DNA from: Magnolia sinica
Taxonomy: Eukaryota; Streptophyta; Magnoliopsida; Magnoliales; Magnoliaceae
DNA: 64,000 bases
Reading direction: 5' to 3'
Assembly: GCF_029962835.1 (NCBI RefSeq)
Contig: NC_080586.1
Location: 71,487,001-71,551,000 of the forward strand
The notes under the pieces were generated by a model. That model was not told where the DNA came from. It worked only from the letters and a program-made list of their open reading frames with translations, and did no database searches. Both the position numbers and the translations under genes were made by a program. Below are positions 57,652-64,000 of the stretch, one piece after another (within the stretch, counting starts at the first letter, position 1; each line of letters opens with the position of its first letter).

Positions 57652-58035
57652 GCTCATGGGAACTCCCCATGAGGTCGAGCTGTGTTGGCCCCACCATGAT
57701 GTGTGTCAAACATCAACACCGTGGATTTGATGGGTCCCCTTTAAATTATGGAATATCCCAAAAATCAACCGTGCACTTGGTGGGGCCCCACCTGAAATTT
57801 AGATGCGTCTGAAACTTGGTATGACCCCTCATCCAAGGGGCACACACATAATGGATGCGCTGGATTTGTGAACCACATCTATGTGGGCCCAAAAAATAAT
57901 TATGAATGTTTTAATGGAGGGCAACCCCTCTAAACTTTTGTATGTGGTCTGGCCCACCATGGGATGGTGCATCTGACTGATGGGGTAGATGTTTTACACG
58001 CATCATGGTGGGGTCCACAGAGCCATACCAGATCC
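57652..58035. repeat. Family-B repeat, copy inserted at the orphan exon
   Basis: Begins GAGCTCATGGGAACTCCCCA and AGGTCGAGCTGTG, ends near GGTGGGGTCCACAGAGC. The right terminal inverted repeat is truncated. Confidence 0.7.
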
Positions 58036-59870
58036 CGACCGAAATTTAGGGCATGAGCCAAAAAATGAGCCAGATTTAAAGTTCAAGTGGACCACACCAC
58101 AGGAAAAAGGGAATCATGATGAATGTGTTATATCCAGGTGGGTCTCATCATGATGAATGTGTTATATTGGAGAGATAAATTCACAGTAGGATCCAAATAA
58201 TGAGGCAAATCAAAATATTTAGTGGACCCCACCATAGAAACAGTGGAGAGAGTGAGGCCCACCGTTGAAACCTTTCTAAGGTCACCGTGATGTTTATTTG
58301 AGATCTGACCTGTTCATGAGCTAAAATAGATATTAAATAAAGTAAAACACAATTATCAGCTTGATCTAAAACTTTTATGGCGCTTAGAAAGTTTTAATGG
58401 TGGATGTCACTCTCTCCACTATTTTCTGTGATGGGGTGACTTGATCTTTGGATCTAACTCATTCTTTGGCTGATACCCTAAAATGGTCTCTCCAAATGAA
58501 TGGATGGTTTGGGTACAAAACATACATAATGGAGGGACCCACAGAATTTGGTGATGTTAGGCTCCCTGGGTCCCACCTTGATGTATATGTTGTATGTCCA
58601 TCTTGTTCATCAGTTTTTTCAGCTCATTATAGGGCATGATCTCTAGAATGAATAAATAAGATCGAAGCATAAGTGGACCACATCACATGAAGCTCATTAA
58701 CCATGAAAAACTTATGGTGGGCCACAAATTTCTGAATCAAACCTATATCCGTGTTTCCCCTTCCAGGTTTGTGTGACCATATCAATAGTTTGATTGTAAA
58801 TAAACATTAAAGCAGTCCACGGGCAGTTTTCAACGGTGGGCATTCAATGTCTTGGATCAAGCTGATATTTGGGTTGGATTTCAGGGTTCAAAGGCATATA
58901 TATAGATCTCAACCCATTCAATGTCGGACCCAAACTAAAAAAAAAATTCAGAGAGCTACAGAAGTCTTGGATCAAGCTGATATTTGATTTTTCTCTTCAT
59001 TCATGTCTTTTTTTTAAAAAAAAAAAAAAACTTATTAACATGTTAGATATCAAATAAACATCATAGTGGCCCTAGGAAAGTCTCAACGGTGGGTGTCACT
59101 GTCCCCACTGTTTTCAGTGGTGGGGCCACTTGAGATTTGGATCCGACTCGTTCTTTTGATCATCCCATAAAATGATCTCTCCAAATGAATGGACAGTGTT
59201 GATACAATACATACATCATGGTGGGGCACATGGATCTGACTCCTTTTTTGGATCAACGGTTAAAATAATTCATTAAAATGAATGGACGGAGTGGATAAAT
59301 AACATACATCACGGTGGGCCCCACAAGACTTAAAAACAGAAATCGGATTGCCTACTGAGTTACTCGGTACACTCTTATCGTACTAAGTAAACTCTATTGC
59401 GCCCACCGTGAATGTCTCTGGTCTATCCACGCCGTCCATCCATTTTTCCATCTTATTTTAGGGGCTAAGACAAAAATTTAAGCATACCCAAAGATCAAGT
59501 GGATCATACCATAGGAAACAGTTGGAATAATGATTTCCACCGTTGAAACCTTTATAGGGTCCACAATGATGTTTATTTCTCATCCAACCTATTCATCAGA
59601 TCACAAAAACATGGATGAAGGGAAATCACAAAAACAAGCTTGATCCAAAACTTCTGTGGCCCCTAAGAAATTTTCAATGGTAGATGTTCAATTCACACTG
59701 TTTCCTGTGGTGTGGTCCAATTGAGGTTTGGATATACTTCATTTTTTGGTTCAAGCCCTAAAATTATCAGGTAAAATGGATGGACAGAATGGATAAAATA
59801 CATAAATCAAGGTGGACCCCACGGAGTTTACTCAGTACAATAAGGGTACTGAGTTACTCAGTACGCAATC
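58036..59870. repeat. Cluster of family-A foldback copies
   Basis: At least four copies or parts: 58040-58560, 58565-58860, 58930-59330 and 59395-59850. Markers include GTGGACCACACCACAGG (58087), CATACATCACGGTGGGCCCC (about 59305) and GGATAAAATACATAAATCAAGG (59791). ORF translations here have no motif. Confidence 0.65.
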
Positions 59871-59972
59871 CGCTTCCTAAAACCCAACCCCTCCCAAAAC
59901 CAAAATTCAAAACCGGCCCTCCCAAAACCAAAATCCCTCAAAACCCAAATCCCGCGCCCGTCCCTCTCCCAA

Positions 59973-60018
<46 letters not shown>

Positions 60019-60215
60019 GCCCGGCCAACGGTTTTCCAACCTCTCTCCCACAAGCAAATGCGCTTGGCCCTCTGTTTCCCAACACCTCTCTCTCTCTCTC
60101 TCGGTAGGGTTTTGAAATCCCAGCACTTGAAAAAAGAAGAAGAAGAAGAAGGAGAGGAAATCCTGCGAACCATCTACGATCTCTAGCTCCTCAAAACAAT
60201 GGGTAGTCTCTCTCT
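59871..60215 (+). promoter_or_regulatory. Possible 5' UTR and start region of a host gene or captured fragment
   Basis: C/T-rich and CCCAAAACC-rich sequence with three CT runs, then GAAGAAGAAG and AAAACAATGGGTAGTCTCTC at 60195. ATGG followed by GTAGTC could be a first exon of one codon plus donor. The layout resembles a plant 5' UTR, but no following exon ties it to a product. Confidence 0.25.
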
Positions 60216-60432
60216 CTCTCTCTCAATGCCGATTTATGAATTTGGGGATTTAGTAATTTATGAATTTTTTATTTGATGTGGACCCTCATTTAGGGATTTG
60301 GGGATTTTAAGATTTGAATGTGGACCCTGAATTGGGGTTTTTCTGATTTTACAAATTAGGGATTTTACAAATTAGGGATTTTAGGGCTTAGAGATTTGAA
60401 TGTGGACCCCGAATTTAGCTTTTGATCTGTTT

Positions 60433-60482
<50 letters not shown>
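60216..60482. repeat. Copy of the 17745-18050 GGGATTT repeat plus (AT)n
   Basis: AATGCCGATTTATGAATTTGG, TTTGATGTGGACCCTCATTT and GAATTGGGGTTTTTCTG recur in the CACTA-1 order. An AT run at 60437-60482 follows. Confidence 0.7.
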
Positions 60483-60485
<3 letters not shown>

Positions 60486-61136
60486 ATTAAAAAAACTCAG
60501 ATTTAATGTTTCAAATATGAGATGCCATATAGTTGATGGAGAGGCTGCAATTCCAGCAGGCGCACGCAGGTTTTGGGCTGTGATTTCAACCGGTGGCTAC
60601 CCGCTACACCTGACTTGACTCGGTGCCAACTCGACTTGACTCATTACCTGTGTTCGGATTGGACTCGGTTCAGATTAGTCTAGGCCAGACCCAGACTCAG
60701 GTCGGGTCAGGCATGTTCGGATCAGTCCTAGTCCGACTCGATGCTAATCTGCGGTCGACTTAATGCTAATCTCCAATGCCACATGATTTCCAATGAATTT
60801 GTACTTGTTTTCTCCCTAATCTATTTATTTGTAGTATATGGATGGCAAAGAACAGAGGAAAATTCTATATCTCAAGTTAACCATCATGTCTCCATCTATT
60901 TATTTGCCAATGTGAGAACTATACTCGTTTACAAATTATATGATATGCAGGTACATACTAGTTGTTTCTGTCTTCTCTTTCTAGTTGAATAGACTAGCAG
61001 ACTACTGGAAATTACTTCCACAATCCATTTTCTATTTCTTTCTGATTTATGGTTGTGTTTGGCTCCCTATTTAGCTCTAAGGTCTTTTATGGTTGGTTTT
61101 CAGCTATTCTGAATTGGATATTTTATATGATTATAG
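60483..61136. other. Intron-like spacer with no recognised gene
   Basis: 60600-60770 is GACTCGGTTCAG-type low complexity. The remainder is T-rich. ORF 60741-60992 has no motif. Confidence 0.4.
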
Positions 61137-61164
61137 GTCCTGTTGCTGATGACATGTTCCACTG
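61137..61164 (+). pseudogene. Ubiquitin-conjugating enzyme E2 exon scrap
   Basis: After the TTATAG acceptor, codons read PVADDMFHW, the signature of UBC8/UBC10-type E2 enzymes (family: G-P-V-x-E-D-M-F-H-W-Q-A-T-I-M-G). The next bases GTAAGC act as a donor or, read through, give a stop in place of Gln. The catalytic-Cys exon and N-terminus are not found nearby. Confidence 0.45.
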
Positions 61165-61630
61165 GTAAGCATGTTAACCTCTATGTGGAAGCAATTATCT
61201 TTTTATTTTTTGTGTTTGAAAGAGTTGTTGATTGTCTACTTGTTGCTTCTGATAGCAGTATACTTTCAGATTTTTGTGATTAGTGTAGCTGTACCTAAAC
61301 TATCTTGGAGTTTTGTGTGGCATCTTTAATGCCTGTCTGCTTTCATTTCTGTTGCCTATTTACTTATGCTTGATGGAACATGTTGTTAGCGTTTTACCTA
61401 TTTGATCTATTATGTTGCAGCGTCAGTCTATCTAGTTAAGGATCCTCGCCTGACTCAGTCAACTAGCAAGTACTAGAGGCTTGGAGAGTTTAATTCTTAA
61501 CATTGGCTTCAAAGCAGAATTCTCACCCCTGTTTGAATGTTTTTAGTTTTTACGTTCTTTTTTTTTTTGGGTACTAGGGGAATATAATGCTTCATAGGCC
61601 TACATTACCCTGTTCATGGGCCTTTTGTTT

Positions 61631-61884
61631 AATGGGCCTTAAGTCCTAAGTAAATATGTTGGAGAGACTGAAAAGAATGTAAGGGACCTGTTTGCTGATG
61701 CTGAGAATGACCAACGAACTCCGGGTGAGCAGCTTTGCTTAGAGAAATGTCATGTTTTATAGTGATGGCTATGCCATACATGCTTGTTTTGATAGTCTAA
61801 TTTGTATTCCTTTCTTTCCTTGTTTTAGGTGATCAAAGTGATCTGCATGTTATCATTTTTGATGAAATTGATGCTATTTGCAAG
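61631..61884 (+). pseudogene. NSF (vesicle-fusing ATPase) exons, copy 2
   Basis: Exons 61631-61724 ([27 protein letters not shown]) and 61829-61884 (DQSDLHVIIFDEIDAICK) with GT-AG borders. The Walker B DEID and VGE are intact here, unlike in copy 1, but the same TAA stop replaces the Glu codon in NGP-E-VLSK. No P-loop exon is upstream and no continuation after AICK is seen to 64000. It therefore looks like a pseudogene fragment, less decayed than its relative. Confidence 0.8.
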
Positions 61885-64000
61885 GTACGTACCTTATTAA
61901 ACTTCCACTTCAATGTACCTCAATTTATCCTTACTGTAAATGGAGAAAGAGTATATTGCACTGGATATGGATGAATTTCAACAGTGGTAGCATTTGAAAA
62001 TTGTACTTATATATATGTATATGTATATGTATATATGGGAAATGGTACTATGAGGTCGACCTCATGGGAACTTCCCATGAGGTCGAGCTGTGTGGGCCCC
62101 ACCGTGATGTGTGTTGAACATCAACACTGTGCATTTGATGGGTCATATATGGAACTCAGGTGGGATATCCCAAAAATCATTCGTGCATTTTAGAGAACCA
62201 CTTACAATGAACCAGTGTAATTGAATTCTAGCAACAACAAAGTGCTTATAACTTTCATGTTTGGAAATTGATGTTTTGATTTAACTTCATTGCAGATTAT
62301 AGAAGTTAGGAGCCCTTGAGTGGAACAAAGTGGTATTGAGTACAATACTATTCCAACAAGGTGAGTATTGAGTACAATCATTGCATTTTTTTCATGCAGT
62401 GATTGCACCATTCATGGGATTTTAGCTGCATTTATTTAGTCCATCCATCTTGTTATCGCAGTGGTTTTGCTGATAGTTGGGTAAGTGCTGGTGTATGTAT
62501 TTCAGTCGGCATATTTACAGGATTAAAAAAAGCAAAAAGTTTTACTATTTCAGTAATCTTCATACCATTTGTCCAACTACGTTCATTTAGTTCGCGAAGG
62601 ATTATGGTTAAACCCCAATTTAAACCTGATAAGGGCACTGCTCCTAGTTGGCTTGAAACTTGATTGGATACATTCTTCTTTTCACTTCTCTGATATTCCA
62701 TTGTATTAAAGAAGTCTTGTACTAAGAAAGATTTGATTCACAACTTAGAAAATCACAAAGCAACAATATTTTTGTGAATTCAAATTCCTCATGTTTGAAG
62801 TAACCTTGGATTCAAGCATGGCTTAAACTGAAATTCCTTCAATGCAAAAGAAAAGAAGAAGAAGAAGAAACTTTCTCTACATTCATCATTTCATTTATCT
62901 GATATTCAGTTGTAGTAAAGACGGCTTTTACTAAAAAGATTTGGATGGTGGGAAGTTTTTGTGCAATTGAATTCCCTATGTTTGTTTAAATAATGTTGTA
63001 TTGCTCAATGAAGTTTTCTTTCCTTGCATTCCTCTAGTTTACATTCAATCCGAACAGGCCTTTATGGTATAGTTGCTTTACCTTTTAATTCCTTTTTGTT
63101 TGGTGCTAATGAGATTCTTATACTGCCAATAAAAATAAATAAATAAATAAAAGGAAAAGAAAAAAAAAGATCTGTTTTGGCATCATTGCCATTTGGAATC
63201 CAACAAACAAATAGTTAGCTAGCAACAAATTCAGAGATCCTCTGAGATTGGAGGATCCCAACTAACACTTTGGATGCTTTTCAACTGAATGTGGTCTGTT
63301 GTTGTATTTTCTTGTTAACTTTCAATTCCTAGATTGGGGTCAAGTTGTGTTGTTTATTAATTTCAAGAAGGGGCATCCCTTTCTTGTTATGCTTTGTGGT
63401 CTAATTCCTTTTTGTTTGGTGCTAATGAGATACTTTTACTACCAATAAAAATATGTAAATAAATAGAAGGAAAAGAAAGAAGGAAAAAAAAAGGATCCGT
63501 TTTGGCATCATTGCCATTTGGGATCGAACAAACATATAGTTAGCTAGCACAAATGCAGAGATCCCCTAGATTGGAGGATCCCAACTAACCTTTGGACTCT
63601 TTTCAACTGAGTATGGTCTGCCATTATATTTTCATGTTAACATTTAATTTCTAGGCCATTGTTTGGAAGTTAGGATCTTCTAATCGAAGAATTTTCAGGG
63701 CATGCCCCATCCCCTCATCCATAGTGGAGCCAATTGGATCAATTTTTTTGGATCACTGAACGATAGGCTGATGTGTATGGGATTCTAAAAGTCAGTAAAC
63801 TATACATTTGTTCATGGGCCGTACAATTCCTCTTCACAGAAATGAAGTCAAGGAGTAATTACATTGATTTCCCTTTTTGTTTTCCTTAACTCATTGATTA
63901 TAATCATTTCTTGTTATCAATTATATTTCTTTGATTCATTACACTCAATTCAGGTATGGTTTGCACCAATTCAAGAGACTGTACATTAGGCATTCAATAT
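61885..64000. repeat. Second copy of the captured-cassette DNA (matches 29613-31360)
   Basis: About 95% similar by eye and collinear, including the family-B fragment with the CTCATGGGAA/TTCCCATGAG palindrome (62058-62084) and the block corresponding to 30031-30092, here with a 7-base deletion. It adds 63584-63972, absent from the first copy. The window ends at CATTAGGCATTCAATAT, about 50 bases before the position of the glycosylase exon in copy 1. Confidence 0.8.

Noticed and set aside
1..64000. tRNA or rRNA genes, and bacterial-style operons
   Set aside because: No cloverleaf with A/B box spacing, no rRNA core sequence and no compact operon was seen on either strand by reading.

Overview
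The window is nuclear DNA of a land plant. It has long intron-bearing coding exons with GT-AG borders, plant-type CACTA, Ty1/copia and LINE elements, a plant-style degenerate CCTAAA minisatellite, and hundreds of copies of a foldback repeat built on GGGGCCCACCATGATGTATG. Repeats of that kind are common in magnoliid and other early-diverging angiosperm genomes. I infer that lineage only weakly. Only one host gene looks functional; most of the window is transposable elements inserted into one another.

Layout. 57-4090 (+): the last four exons of a dienelactone hydrolase family gene, with a LINE fragment in one intron. 5049-6587: LTR-like repeats and the 3' LTR of a minus-strand Ty1/copia element. 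The copia body runs from 40157 down to 6600 and is cut into three coding blocks (6600-6878, 22884-23609, 37221-40157) by two large CACTA transposons: CACTA-1 (6879-22883) in the RNase H region and CACTA-2 (23610-37220) in the reverse transcriptase. The copia reading frame resumes across each insertion once one 3-bp target duplication is removed. CACTA-1 contains a 4.1-kb solo LTR (12859-16977, target duplication ACCTG) and a decayed Transposase_24/TnpA-like gene (20941-21935). CACTA-2 carries a row of captured plus-strand gene fragments (DUF6817-like, CIAO1/CIA1, glutamate dehydrogenase, NSF, 3-methyladenine DNA glycosylase I) followed by a 4-kb degenerate telomere-like array. 40330-45050: copia leader, Ty3/gypsy gag and protease scraps, a 5'-truncated LINE with RNase H, and foldback repeats. 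46082-46579: a hAT-type MITE with an 8-bp target duplication. 46637-about 52640: a one-ended, reverse-oriented CACTA-3 with the same telomere-like array. 52640-60200: foldback repeats, microsatellites, one orphan exon and one unassigned ORF. 60200-64000: a second mosaic of gene fragments (ubiquitin E2 scrap, NSF copy) that duplicates the CACTA-2 cassette.

The most interesting signal is the CACTA family. Its three members share subterminal AGCGACGAAA/TTTCGTCGCT repeats, a 163-bp tandem repeat and a conserved 3' flank. Where CACTA-1 holds the transposase-like gene, CACTA-2 and CACTA-3 hold a strand-switching telomere-like array instead. The dienelactone hydrolase exons keep all catalytic residues. 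Every other coding trace carries stops, frameshifts or truncations and is read as transposon debris or captured pseudogene fragments.
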